Shown one piece after another: positions 42,800-51,875 of a stretch of DNA of 64,000 bases. The stretch is from assembly GCA_012959805.1 (NCBI GenBank), contig DUCN01000011.1, forward strand, positions 100,959 through 164,958, given 5' to 3'. Made by a program: the position numbers and the translations under genes. Numbering within the stretch: position 1 is the stretch's first letter; each line of letters starts with the position of its first letter. The notes below the pieces were generated by a model. It had not been told where the DNA came from. It searched no databases and saw only the letters and a program-made list of their open reading frames with translations. The DNA is from Myxococcales bacterium (GTDB lineage Bacteria > Myxococcota_A > UBA9160 > UBA4427).

Positions 42800-44962
42800 A
42801 TGTTCGAAGCTCTGAAATCATCGATCCAAGTAGGCAAAATGTTGCTTCCCAATCGCATGGCAATGTCGGCGATGGGCGTCGAGATCGCCGAAGAAGATGG
42901 TCACGCAGGCGAGCCGATCATCGCCTACTACGAAGAACGCGCTCGCGGCGGTGTCGGGCTGATCGTGACCGAGGTCTGTGCCATCGCCTATCCCCAAGGT
43001 GCAACCGCGCTACGCCAGCTCGCTTTGTCGAGTGATAAATTCCTACCCGGCTTGCGGGAACTAACAAGCCGCGTCCATCAGCACGGTGCCAAGATCGCGC
43101 TACAGCTCGTGCATCACGGGAAGGTTTCTCGCGTCGATATGCGTGCCGGGCGGCCCCTGCTCGTCCCATCGGAACCCCGGTTCGCGGGCGCTATGGACCT
43201 CGCAAACGATCTATCCGCGGAAGAGATCGGTTGGCTGATGAAAGCCGTATCCGGGCCACCACCAAGCTTCAAGGAAGCCGACGCGACAGACATCGCATGG
43301 GTCATCGACTCCTTCGCCATGGCAGCCGATCGAGCCAAACGCGCGGGTTTCGACGCCATCGAGGTCCATGCGGCACACGGCTATTTGCTTTCGGAATTCC
43401 TTTCCCCCGCCTGGAATTTTCGCGAAGACGAATACGGGGGAAGTGCCGAAAATCGAGCGCGCCTACTCTGCGAAGTCATCCGGGCGATCAAGGAACGCGT
43501 CGGGGACAGCTTCCCCGTATGGCCGCGCATCGACTGCCGCGAATTTCGCACACCGGGTGGAATCGCACTTGGGGACGCACAACGAACCGCCGAACTCGCC
43601 GAAGAGGCGGGTGCGGACGCGGTCCATGTCTCCGCCTATGCCGACGCGACTTCCGGCGTCGCCTTCACCGACGCTCCGCTTGTGCACAAGGAATCCGGTT
43701 ATGTCGAGGATGCAGCCGCAATCAAATCGCGAATCGATATCCCTGTCATTGCGGTCGGTCGCATCGAGCCTGAGATCGCCGAGGAGCTCATCAAAAAGGG
43801 TCGCATCGACATCGTCGCGATGGCCAGGAAGCTGCTGGCCGACCCCGCCCTGCCGAACAAGGTCAAGGCGGGAAAGGTCAATGATATTCGTCCCTGCATC
43901 TACTGTTATACCTGTGTCGCGCAGCCCTACTTCGATCGCCCCGTTCGATGCGCCGTCAATGCCCTCACCGGACATGAAGCCGCCTTCGCCGGTCTCCTGC
44001 GCGAAGCGAGCGAAAGGCCGCGGCGAATCCTAATCGTCGGCGGCGGGCCTGCGGGCCTCGAAGCCGCTCGCGTCGCGTCGCTCCGCGGACATGATGTCAT
44101 CCTCTGCGAAAAATCGAAGCGACTCGGTGGAACGCTTCGCTTCGCCGCCTTGGTCTATCCGCCCAACGAACGACTTCTCGACTGGCTCGAAAGACAAGTG
44201 CGTGAACTCGATATCGACGTGCGGCTTCAAACGGAGGTGACCCTCGATCTGATTCGCGAAATTTCACCCGACGAAATCCTCATCGCCATCGGTGCCCGTC
44301 GGGCAAGGCCCGAAGTGGAAGGAGCCGACCAGGATCACGTGTTCGACGGAGAAGAACTCCGCGAGCTCTTGACCGGCGATGGAAAAGGAAGCGGAGGCGC
44401 GGTCGAGAAACTCTCGCTCACGGGTCGAATCGCTCTTCGCGCTGCCCGCGCGACGGGGCTCACCCAGTCTCCGAGACAACTTCGGCTTGCATCAAAACTC
44501 TTCATGCCGATCGGGGCGAACGTCGTCATCGTCGGTGGCGGGCTCGTCGGCCTGGAACTCGCGGAGTTTCTCGCCGAACGCGGGCGACAGGTCACCGTTC
44601 TGGAAGCCGGTCCCAAATTCGGACTTGAAATGGCCCATCCCCGCCGCTGGCGAGTTCTCTATGAATTGCGGCAACAGGGCGTCCAACTCGTGCCAAACGT
44701 AACGCTTCATGCCATTGGACGAAGGGATGTCGAATACATTCTCGACGCGGACTTGCAGGCGGATCCCGAGGCGGGTGGTTCAACTCTGGAAACCGCCGCC
44801 GACACCGTGATCTTTGCAACCGGCCTCGAAGCGAACGCCACGCTCGCCGAAACCCTGCGCGAATCCGGAATTCCACTGCGCGAAATTGGCGATGTGAAGG
44901 GCCCTGGATATCTAGAAGGTGCTATTCACGACGGCTTCCATGCCGTAATCGATCGCCCCTGA
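42800..44962 (+). CDS. 2,4-dienoyl-CoA reductase-type flavoprotein, Old Yellow Enzyme family
   Basis: The product is a 720-residue multidomain flavoprotein. The N-terminal TIM barrel (about 1-350) is the FMN-binding Old Yellow Enzyme domain with RMAMSAMG, IEVHAAHGYLLSEFLSP, and the substrate His pair. Four cysteines follow (CIYCYTC and a later RCAVN) for one [4Fe-4S] cluster, then an FAD/NADPH domain with VGGGPAGLEAARVA and VVIVGGGLVGLELAEFLA. This is the FadH layout, which removes double bonds during degradation of polyunsaturated acyl-CoAs; other family members reduce different enones, so the substrate is inferred. ATG at 42800 has AAAGGA seven bases upstream. Cysteine spacing in the cluster motif is one residue shorter than in E. 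coli FadH. Confidence 0.88.
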   Translation: MFEALKSSIQVGKMLLPNRMAMSAMGVEIAEEDGHAGEPIIAYYEERARGGVGLIVTEVCAIAYPQGATALRQLALSSDKFLPGLRELTSRVHQHGAKIALQLVHHGKVSRVDMRAGRPLLVPSEPRFAGAMDLANDLSAEEIGWLMKAVSGPPPSFKEADATDIAWVIDSFAMAADRAKRAGFDAIEVHAAHGYLLSEFLSPAWNFREDEYGGSAENRARLLCEVIRAIKERVGDSFPVWPRIDCREFRTPGGIALGDAQRTAELAEEAGADAVHVSAYADATSGVAFTDAPLVHKESGYVEDAAAIKSRIDIPVIAVGRIEPEIAEELIKKGRIDIVAMARKLLADPALPNKVKAGKVNDIRPCIYCYTCVAQPYFDRPVRCAVNALTGHEAAFAGLLREASERPRRILIVGGGPAGLEAARVASLRGHDVILCEKSKRLGGTLRFAALVYPPNERLLDWLERQVRELDIDVRLQTEVTLDLIREISPDEILIAIGARRARPEVEGADQDHVFDGEELRELLTGDGKGSGGAVEKLSLTGRIALRAARATGLTQSPRQLRLASKLFMPIGANVVIVGGGLVGLELAEFLAERGRQVTVLEAGPKFGLEMAHPRRWRVLYELRQQGVQLVPNVTLHAIGRRDVEYILDADLQADPEAGGSTLETAADTVIFATGLEANATLAETLRESGIPLREIGDVKGPGYLEGAIHDGFHAVIDRP

Positions 44963-45030
44963 CTCGACCATGGCCATAAAGACTGCCCTGCGCTTCGGAC
45001 CGAAGACACTTCAACCCTGGGAAGAATCTG

Positions 45031-48000
45031 ATGCCCCACTGTAGTAATCTGCTCATCTCCGCTTCGAATATCATCGCCATGAGCGCGATCTTTCTACTTA
45101 GCCTCGCGGGTTGCACAACAAGCGGCCTCTTCGGAGGCGGGCGCACGGAGAGATCCGTCGGCCTCCAAAGCGAGGTTCGGCAGCTGACCTTCGCCGGACG
45201 CCGCAGTGGCGAGGGCTACTTCGATCCGATGGGGAAAAACATCGTCTTCCAGAGCGAGCGTGATCCGGCCAACCCCTTCTACCAGATATTCAAGATGAAT
45301 CTCGAATCCGGCGAGACAACCCCGATCTCCAATGGTCAGGGAAAGACGACCTGCGGCTGGATCGATCCATATGGAGAAATCCTCTTCGCATCGACCCATC
45401 TCGATCCGAATGCCGCGAAAAAGCAGACGAGCGAGCTCGAACTGCGCGCCACTGGCATAACGCGGCGTTATGCATGGAGCTACGACCCCCATTTTGACCT
45501 CTTCAAGACTCGACCCGGCGAGGATCTCGAGCGCCTCACCGCGGCCTTTGGCTATGACGCGGAGGGTTCGATTTCACCCGACGGGCATCAGCTCGTGTTT
45601 GCATCGAACCGCCACGCCTACACCGAAGATCTCGCCCCCGAAGATCGCGAACGACTTGCCGAGGACCCCTCCTATTTCATCGATTTGTACCGACTCGATC
45701 TTCGCTCCGGCCAAATCGAACGTCTGACCTCCGCACCCGGTTACGATGGCGGCCCCTTTTTCAGCCCCGACGGAGAACGCATCGTGTGGCGGCGCTTTTC
45801 TGAAGACGGTGCACATGCCGAAATCATGACCATCCGCCTGGACGGGACGGACGAGCGTAGGCTGACGACTCTCGGAGTGATGTCATGGGCACCCTATTAC
45901 CATCCCTCGGGCGACTACATCATTTTTACGACGAACCTTCACGGCTTCGACAACTCCGAGCTCTATCTCGTCCGTGCCCGCCCGGACAAGGAGGCTGACT
46001 CGACGCCCATTCGCGTTACATCCCGGGAAGGCTTCGACGGCCTCCCGGTCTTCTCGCCCGATGGTGAGAGACTGCTCTGGACGAGTAATCAGACCTCCGA
46101 CAAGAAGAGCCAACTCTTCATCTCGGACTGGAATGATCACGCCGCCCGAAGAATGCTCGGCCTAACAGTGAGCCAGGTGCCCTCAGAATCCAGCGGCCTG
46201 CCGCGAGCATCTCTTCCCCTACCCGCGACACAGCGATCCGCGATCTCGCCAGCCGATCTCGAAGCCCACGTCCGGGCGCTCACGGATGAACAGACCGAAG
46301 GTCGCCGCACAGGCACACCGGGCGAGATCCAGGCGAGCGACTACATCGCGCGATTCATGAAATCGATCGGCCTCAAGCCTGCCGGCGTGGATGGTGATTT
46401 CCTGCACCCATTCGAATTCACATCGGGCGTTTCACTCGGCGATAAGAATGAACTCCGACTGAGCACTCACTCGGACTCGAAAAGGGAATCACGTCGTCTC
46501 GAAGTCGGTTCCGATTGGCGCCCATTGGCCTTTTCTCGCTCCGGCGCAATCCCGGCCAGTGCGATCGCCCTCGTCGGCTACGGGCTCATCGCTCCAGCCC
46601 ACGCCGATGCCCTCGCTCTGGACGCCTACGCCGGCATAGAGGTCAGTGATCGCTGGGTGATGGTGTTCCGCGGATTACCGCCCAGTCTCAAGGGCGCCGA
46701 TCGGCAGCGCCTCCAGCGTTATGCGAGCCTTCGCTACAAAGCCATGGTCGCGCGGGATCATGGCGCGCGGGGGATCCTCTTCGTGAGTGGACCAATCGGC
46801 GAATATCTAAACGAGTTGGTCCCTCTTCGCTTCGACGCCTCACTCTCGGGAACACGGATCGGAGTCCTCTCCATCCGCGATTCATTGGCTGCCCGTCTCT
46901 TATCGATGGACGAGCAGGGACTGGAGATGACCCAGCGACAGGCAGGCGACCTCTTTGGTTCTGGCGACGATCCGGCTGAAATCTTTCAGTCCTTCGAACT
47001 CAAAGATCAGGCATTGGCCGGAAGCATCGACCTCAAGACCATTAGGGCGACCGGCAATAACGTCCTCGGCCGGCTTCAAATCGGGCCGCAACCGAGCGGC
47101 GAAACCATTCTTCTCGGCGCGCACTACGACCACCTCGGGCGCGGCCAGGGTTCGGCTTCCCTGGCCTCTGGAGACGACGTTGGGGAAATTCATTTCGGCG
47201 CCGATGACAACGCTTCCGGTGTAGCCGTGTTGCTTGAGATCGCCGAAGACCTCGTCTTTCGACGTGATCAGGGGCAGCGCCTCGGCAATCGCGACTTTAT
47301 ATTCGCGGCCTGGTCCGGTGAAGAATTGGGCCTACTCGGCTCGGCGCACTGGGTCGCGGAGAATATAGACCCCCATGGAACCAGCGCCGCCAATGCTCAC
47401 GGCATGGCCGATCCGCATAGCATGCAACCTGCCCACCCGACGCAGATCAGCAAAGACGCGGGTATTGTCGCCTACTTGAATTTCGACATGGTCGGTCGAC
47501 TTCGAGAGAGCGTCGTCATCCAGGGCATCGGGTCGAGCCCAGCCTGGCCGGGTTTGCTGGAAAGTGCGGGGGCACCCCTTGCACTGTCGATCGTCCCACA
47601 ATCCGACAGTTATCTTCCAACCGATGCAACCAGTTTCTACACGAGTGGCATCCCGATCCTGAGTGCCTTCACCGGAATCCATTCGGAGTACCACACGCCG
47701 CTTGACACCCTCGATCGACTCAATTTCCCAGGTGCGACCAAGATTGCGGAGCTCGGCCTTCGAGTGTCCCGTGCGTTATCTCGCGCCGATCATGCACCTC
47801 CTTACAATGCCCAGGAAGAGCCCTCGACGGATCAAGTCCGATCTGGTTTTCGAGTCTTTCTCGGAACTGTTCCCGACTATGCGCAGAGTGGCGTCGTCGG
47901 GGTTCGACTGACCGGAGTCAAACCAGCAGGGCCCGCTGAGAAAGCGGGGCTCCGAGGCGGCGACATCATCGTCGCAGTCGATGAGCGACCAATCGACAAT

Positions 48001-48117
48001 TTATATGACTATACGTATGCGCTCGAAGCGCTCCGAGTCGGCCAGCCGGCGAAGATCGTCGTCCTGCGCTCCGCAAAGAGAATTACGCTCGAAATCGTCC
48101 CGGCGGCGAGGGATTGA
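45031..48117 (+). CDS. Lipoprotein: beta-propeller, M28 peptidase and PDZ fusion
   Basis: The product is a very large 1028-residue secreted lipoprotein (lipobox LAGC, Cys28). Residues about 50-400 contain WD40-like/TolB-type propeller repeats (GYFDPMGKNIVFQSERD, ISPDGHQLVFASNR, FSPDGERIVW). Residues about 420-920 are an M28 zinc aminopeptidase: GAHYDHLG (His698), GADDNASG (Asp725), SGEELGLLGS, YLNFDMVG and HSEYHTPLDT, all ligands present; a protease-associated insert lies before them. A PDZ domain (GPAEKAGLRGGDIIVAVD) ends the protein. It probably degrades peptides at the periplasmic or outer-membrane face, with the propeller as substrate filter. ATG at 45031 has GGAAG six bases upstream. The SirB1 gene follows at once. 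Confidence 0.9.
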   Translation: MPHCSNLLISASNIIAMSAIFLLSLAGCTTSGLFGGGRTERSVGLQSEVRQLTFAGRRSGEGYFDPMGKNIVFQSERDPANPFYQIFKMNLESGETTPISNGQGKTTCGWIDPYGEILFASTHLDPNAAKKQTSELELRATGITRRYAWSYDPHFDLFKTRPGEDLERLTAAFGYDAEGSISPDGHQLVFASNRHAYTEDLAPEDRERLAEDPSYFIDLYRLDLRSGQIERLTSAPGYDGGPFFSPDGERIVWRRFSEDGAHAEIMTIRLDGTDERRLTTLGVMSWAPYYHPSGDYIIFTTNLHGFDNSELYLVRARPDKEADSTPIRVTSREGFDGLPVFSPDGERLLWTSNQTSDKKSQLFISDWNDHAARRMLGLTVSQVPSESSGLPRASLPLPATQRSAISPADLEAHVRALTDEQTEGRRTGTPGEIQASDYIARFMKSIGLKPAGVDGDFLHPFEFTSGVSLGDKNELRLSTHSDSKRESRRLEVGSDWRPLAFSRSGAIPASAIALVGYGLIAPAHADALALDAYAGIEVSDRWVMVFRGLPPSLKGADRQRLQRYASLRYKAMVARDHGARGILFVSGPIGEYLNELVPLRFDASLSGTRIGVLSIRDSLAARLLSMDEQGLEMTQRQAGDLFGSGDDPAEIFQSFELKDQALAGSIDLKTIRATGNNVLGRLQIGPQPSGETILLGAHYDHLGRGQGSASLASGDDVGEIHFGADDNASGVAVLLEIAEDLVFRRDQGQRLGNRDFIFAAWSGEELGLLGSAHWVAENIDPHGTSAANAHGMADPHSMQPAHPTQISKDAGIVAYLNFDMVGRLRESVVIQGIGSSPAWPGLLESAGAPLALSIVPQSDSYLPTDATSFYTSGIPILSAFTGIHSEYHTPLDTLDRLNFPGATKIAELGLRVSRALSRADHAPPYNAQEEPSTDQVRSGFRVFLGTVPDYAQSGVVGVRLTGVKPAGPAEKAGLRGGDIIVAVDERPIDNLYDYTYALEALRVGQPAKIVVLRSAKRITLEIVPAARD

Positions 48118-48131
48118 CTACGCTTCGGTCC

Positions 48132-48974
48132 ATGCACAGCGAGATCTCTGAACGCTTCCGTACGCTCGCGACGCTTCCCGAGAGCCAGCTCGGACTCGCC
48201 GAAGGTGCACTCGTATTGGCGGCAGAAGCGCGTCCCGATCTCGAGATCGATCACTCGCTCGAATCCCTCGATGAATTGGTCGATCGCGCCAGACCTTTGG
48301 TCGAAGCCAGCGATACCCCCAGTGGCGCAGTGACCTCACTCAATCATGTTCTCTTTGAACTCGAAGGATTTTGTGGAGACAAGCAGCAATACGATGATCC
48401 ACGCAATAGCTTCCTCGACGAAGTCCTCACACGCCGCCGTGGGTTACCCATTACGCTTTCAATACTCTACGTGGAAGTCGCGCGTCGGCTGGGCTTCGAA
48501 GCGTACGGCGTCGGGTTCCCCGGACACTTCCTAGCCAAAATCGTCGGCGTCCATGACGCGGACGAGGGCGAGATCATTATCGACTCCTTCTTCACTCGGA
48601 TACTCAAAAGAAGGGATTGCGTTAGCCGGGTGCAGGTGGCGACGGGAATACCGGAAGCGCAATCAGAGGCCTGGCTTCAACCTTCTTCCGCGCTCGAGAT
48701 CTACGTCCGTGTCCTCAATAACTTGAAGATCCTCTACCTACGCGAAGGCGATGGCCTTTCGGCATTGGGTTGTTTCGATCGAATATTGCTACTCACTCCG
48801 GCTGTCGCCGCCGAAGTTCGCGACCGAGCCATTCTCCTCGAACGACTCGAATGCGCTCACGCCGCGATCGAAGCATATTCACATTATCTAGAGCTGGCCC
48901 CGGACCAAGATGATGCCGGGGCGATTCGGTCACGTCGAAATGCGCTGGCCCAGAGTAGACCCCGGCTCAACTGA
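48132..48974 (+). CDS. SirB1-type transglutaminase-like/TPR protein
   Basis: The product is about 280 residues with the SirB1 N-terminal transglutaminase-like domain: DPRNSFLDEVLTRRRGLPIT, LSILYVEVARRLGF and VGFPGHFLAKIV, and a C-terminal TPR-like helical region (AIEAYSHYLELAPDQDD). The domain fold is that of a cysteine peptidase, but the canonical Cys is not evident, as is common in the group. Function is unknown. The family name derives from a Salmonella invasion-related gene. I place the start at ATG 48132; TTG at 48114, overlapping the previous TGA as TTGA, would add six residues and would imply tight translational coupling with the peptidase gene. Confidence 0.8.
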   Translation: MHSEISERFRTLATLPESQLGLAEGALVLAAEARPDLEIDHSLESLDELVDRARPLVEASDTPSGAVTSLNHVLFELEGFCGDKQQYDDPRNSFLDEVLTRRRGLPITLSILYVEVARRLGFEAYGVGFPGHFLAKIVGVHDADEGEIIIDSFFTRILKRRDCVSRVQVATGIPEAQSEAWLQPSSALEIYVRVLNNLKILYLREGDGLSALGCFDRILLLTPAVAAEVRDRAILLERLECAHAAIEAYSHYLELAPDQDDAGAIRSRRNALAQSRPRLN

Positions 48975-49076
48975 CTCAGATGCGCCCAGCTGCGCAAGTC
49001 CAAAGGAAGACCGGGCGCCCCCTATTAAAGAAGGACGCCCAGCAGCCACCCGCATGCCAAAATCAAGATTTTCGAA

Positions 49077-49298
49077 TCAGTTCATCGGCGGTGCAACGAC
49101 GCCGTTCGTCGACGCTGAAGCTGCGCTCACAACAAATCCGTTGTCCGTGGTCATCGGAGCCATTCCGGTGCTCAAGTCATCAAAGACCTGAACTTCATGA
49201 TCTCCGTTTCGCTCGAAACTAACGACCATTTCCTCCGCGAAATCGCCATCCACGTCACCGATCGAGACACGAGTCGCACCATCGTCGATCACATTAGC
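49077..49298 (-). pseudogene. FG-GAP/VCBS-like repeat fragment
   Basis: An isolated 71-74 residue frame contains a repeat of the FG-GAP type, VSIGDVDGDFAEEMVVSFE, followed by HEVQVFDDLSTG, typical of secreted integrin-like or VCBS proteins that are normally several hundred residues. Here only one repeat exists, with no signal peptide and no start signal. It is best read as a remnant of a larger surface protein. It sits between the SirB1 gene and the DEAD-box helicase. Confidence 0.4.
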
Positions 49299-49336
49299 GG
49301 CAGGGCGCGTTCGCCGGTCATCGGTTGAACGACTTC

Positions 49337-49364
49337 GCCTGCGGTTGCAGCTGCAACCGCAGGC
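49337..49364. repeat. Perfect 28-bp palindrome
   Basis: GCCTGCGGTTGCAG followed directly by its reverse complement gives 14-bp arms and no spacer, in the 3' flank of the DEAD-box helicase gene. It could be a protein-binding site, a cruciform, or a terminator-like hairpin for transcripts from either side; no T-run follows on either strand. Confidence 0.6.
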
Positions 49365-49412
49365 TCGGTCACTTCAACAGTGAATTGAGGGATGGTTCGT
49401 ACCCGCGGGGCC

Positions 49413-50807
49413 TCAGCGCCTACGCCCGGTACTCGGTCGCGAACTCGTCCCCTCGCTCGATCGCCTTCGTGAGGAGGATCCGTCCGGTCGCTTCGAATCG
49501 CCGCTCGACTTGTGCGGCGATCGGCGTGATTTGGCCGGGCCCTTCGAGTTGGTCTTTCGAGTGCCCTCGCGTGTGTCCCGCGGCGTCTGACGCGACCTTG
49601 ATCGATTCGACCCGGATCGATTCGGCTGCCCGCCGCCGCCCGTGGTCGACAGCTTTTCTGGCTCGAAGCCCGGAAGTTGCTTTCGCGGAATCGGCGTGCC
49701 GAGAACTCGCTCCGTATCTCGCACCCAGCCCGAGTCTTCTCGAGTGACGAGCGTACACGCTTTACCACTCTCCTCGGATCGACCCGTTCGACCAATTCGA
49801 TGGGTGTAGGTCTCAGGCGTGCTAGGCGGATCAAAATTAATGACGTAATCTATGCCGGCTACGTCGAGACCCCGTGCAGCGATATCCGTGGCAACCAGAA
49901 TGTCGAAGCGCCCCTGTCTAAATCCGCTCATCGCGCGATCTCTCTGGCCTTGAGACATGTTGCCTTGGAGGGCGACGGCTCGAAGCCCGTTCTTCGAAAG
50001 CTGGAGAGCGAGTCTCTTGGCCCGATGCTTGGTCCGCGTAAAAACGATCGCTGTTCGGCAATCATCCTCGGCGAGCAATCGATCCAGAAGATCGCGTTTG
50101 CGGCCCTCTGGGATCGGGTAGAGCGCATGTTCGATTCGCTCTGCCGGAGCGACTGTTTCGAGTTCGACGACATGGGGTCGATCCAGAATGCCACTGGCCA
50201 GGTCCCGAATCGCTCGCGGCATCGTCGCCGAGAACAAGAGGTTCTGTCGGTCCTTGGGCAGAGCCGCAAGGATCCGCTTGATGTCGGGCAAGAATCCCAT
50301 GTCGAACATGTGATCGGCTTCGTCGAGCACGAGCGTCTCGACCTCGGAAAGATCCAACTGTCGCTGCTTCAACAGGTCGAGTATCCGCCCCGGACAGCCC
50401 ACCACGATCTCGGGACGCCGTCGAAGCGTTCGAATCTGGGAACTAGCAGAGACACCACCGAAGACGGTGACGGTTTCGATCTTGGTGAACTTCGCGAGCA
50501 ATTTTATTTCGGCATCGATCTGGATGGCCAACTCGCGAGTCGGTGCAAGAATGAGCGCGAGCGGGCCCTTTCCGGGCTCCTCGAGCAATCGTTGAAGTAT
50601 CGGCAGCGCGAATGCGGCTGTCTTTCCGGTTCCTGTCTGGGCGAGGCCCATCACGTCTCGACCTTCGAGACAGGCTGGAATCGTATCGGCTTGAATCGGT
50701 CGGGGATCACGAAAACCCGCTGCCTCAAGGCCGTCAATCAAAAGGGAATCAAATTCAAAGCGGTCGAATCCGCTCTCCGCAATCGTTTGCGGTTGTGCAC
50801 TAGACAA
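49413..50807 (-). CDS. DEAD-box RNA helicase
   Basis: The product is a 464-residue ATP-dependent RNA helicase of the RhlE/DeaD group. It carries the Q-motif region DPRPIQADTIPACLEG, Walker A AQTGTGKTAAF, VLDEADHMFDMGF, the SATM motif, ATDIAARGLDV and HRIGRTGRSE. The last 80 residues form a low-complexity Arg/Ser/Lys-rich tail of the kind that binds RNA. The start TTG at 50807 has GGAG seven bases upstream, which decides it over the longer frame. A T-rich leader region lies upstream. It is probably involved in ribosome assembly or mRNA decay at low temperature, by family analogy. Confidence 0.92.
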   Translation of the reverse strand: MSSAQPQTIAESGFDRFEFDSLLIDGLEAAGFRDPRPIQADTIPACLEGRDVMGLAQTGTGKTAAFALPILQRLLEEPGKGPLALILAPTRELAIQIDAEIKLLAKFTKIETVTVFGGVSASSQIRTLRRRPEIVVGCPGRILDLLKQRQLDLSEVETLVLDEADHMFDMGFLPDIKRILAALPKDRQNLLFSATMPRAIRDLASGILDRPHVVELETVAPAERIEHALYPIPEGRKRDLLDRLLAEDDCRTAIVFTRTKHRAKRLALQLSKNGLRAVALQGNMSQGQRDRAMSGFRQGRFDILVATDIAARGLDVAGIDYVINFDPPSTPETYTHRIGRTGRSEESGKACTLVTREDSGWVRDTERVLGTPIPRKQLPGFEPEKLSTTGGGGQPNRSGSNRSRSRQTPRDTREGTRKTNSKGPAKSRRSPHKSSGDSKRPDGSSSRRRSSEGTSSRPSTGRRR

Positions 50808-51197
50808 ATTACTTCTCCGCCAGACCACACCGAGAATGGGCGTGGCCGGCCTAATGGTTCTGCCCAAACAACATATGGTCAGAGATAGATTGAATTCAGG
50901 GAATCTTTGGATTCACAGCGCGACCTCGATCGGGGGAACGAGAGGTCCTGTTGTTCGCCGTTTTTGCTTGTTGGTTTTGCAGTGTATGCTTGTTTGTGTT
51001 CTGCTTGTCTTCTTGACTGTTCGCCGCACCGCGCCTTGTTACGCAGCTGGCTGAAACCCTGATGAGCGGGGGTGTAGCGGGTTTAGAAGATCCATGCCAA
51101 CCCGTCGCTCAATCACTTCTTCGGGCGAAGTTGCCGTCTCCTTTAGCTCAACCCCGGACGGCGTTCTCGTCGGATCGGCCGAAGTGCCTGTATTCTT
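50808..51197. other. Upstream region of the DEAD-box helicase gene
   Basis: Stretch of 390 bases without a supported gene. The part at 50945-51040 is unusually T/G-rich on the plus strand (A/C-rich in the helicase transcript direction) compared with its surroundings, consistent with a long unstructured 5' leader. I could not select a promoter. Confidence 0.35.
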
Positions 51198-51750
51198 TCA
51201 GGTTTCGCCTCGGTGAAGCGACAGTCGAACGATCACCCGAGTGCCCTTTTCCGCCCCGCACACGAGATCCAGCACACCGCCGTAGTCCTCAACGACACCA
51301 TCGGCAACCCGGAGCCCTAGCCCCGAGATCCAGACGCGTCGTGAAGAACGGGTCAAAAACACGATCCCGATCCTTCTCAGCAATCCCGGTCCCGTCGGCC
51401 GAGACTTCAGTGGACGTTTCTGAGTCGCCATGACGTCGCGTACTCACAACGACTTGTGCTCGGCCGACTCGCGATTCTGCCGCATTGCGAATCACGTTGA
51501 CCAACACTTGTTCGACATCGATGCGACTGACTCGCGCCGGGAGTCGCTCGAGCAGGGTATCGATCTCGAGAGATCCGGCTCGCTCGACGACATAGGCACG
51601 CGTCAGTTCCGCGGCACAGCGAACGATGTCATTCAAATCTTCGACCCATTTTGCTGTCGGCTCGACGCGCGCCGTTGCTGCCATCTCCCATTGCTGAATT
51701 CTACCCCCTGACGAAGAATTTAAATCCTCGAGGGGGCGACCGATGACGTG
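51198..51750 (-). pseudogene. Broken sensor histidine kinase, catalytic end
   Basis: On the minus strand the frame reads DVEQVLVNVIRNAAES (N-box with Asn), SADGTGIAEKDRDRVF (G1 box) and DPFFTTRLD, then shifts frame and continues with GLGLRVADGVVEDYGG (G2 box) and GTRVIVRLSL to TGA at 51198-51200. No phospho-acceptor His domain is recognisable upstream, where the frame becomes incoherent after about 51750. It is therefore a C-terminal fragment with at least one frameshift. Its end resembles the G2-box style of the other broken kinase at 27.1 kb, but they are not obviously copies. Confidence 0.7.
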
Positions 51751-51875
51751 ACCGCCTGTGGTGGCCCCAGCGACCCGAGGCCGACGCGACTTCTCCCTTT
51801 TTTCGAATGGGGACGGCATTCCAGACCCGTGGACTCTAATCTTGTCGTTGGAACTGACTTCGACGAGGAGACGAC

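Noticed and set aside
49677..50888. Long open frame opposite the DEAD-box helicase
   Set aside because: It mirrors the helicase codons and lacks domain similarity and a start signal.
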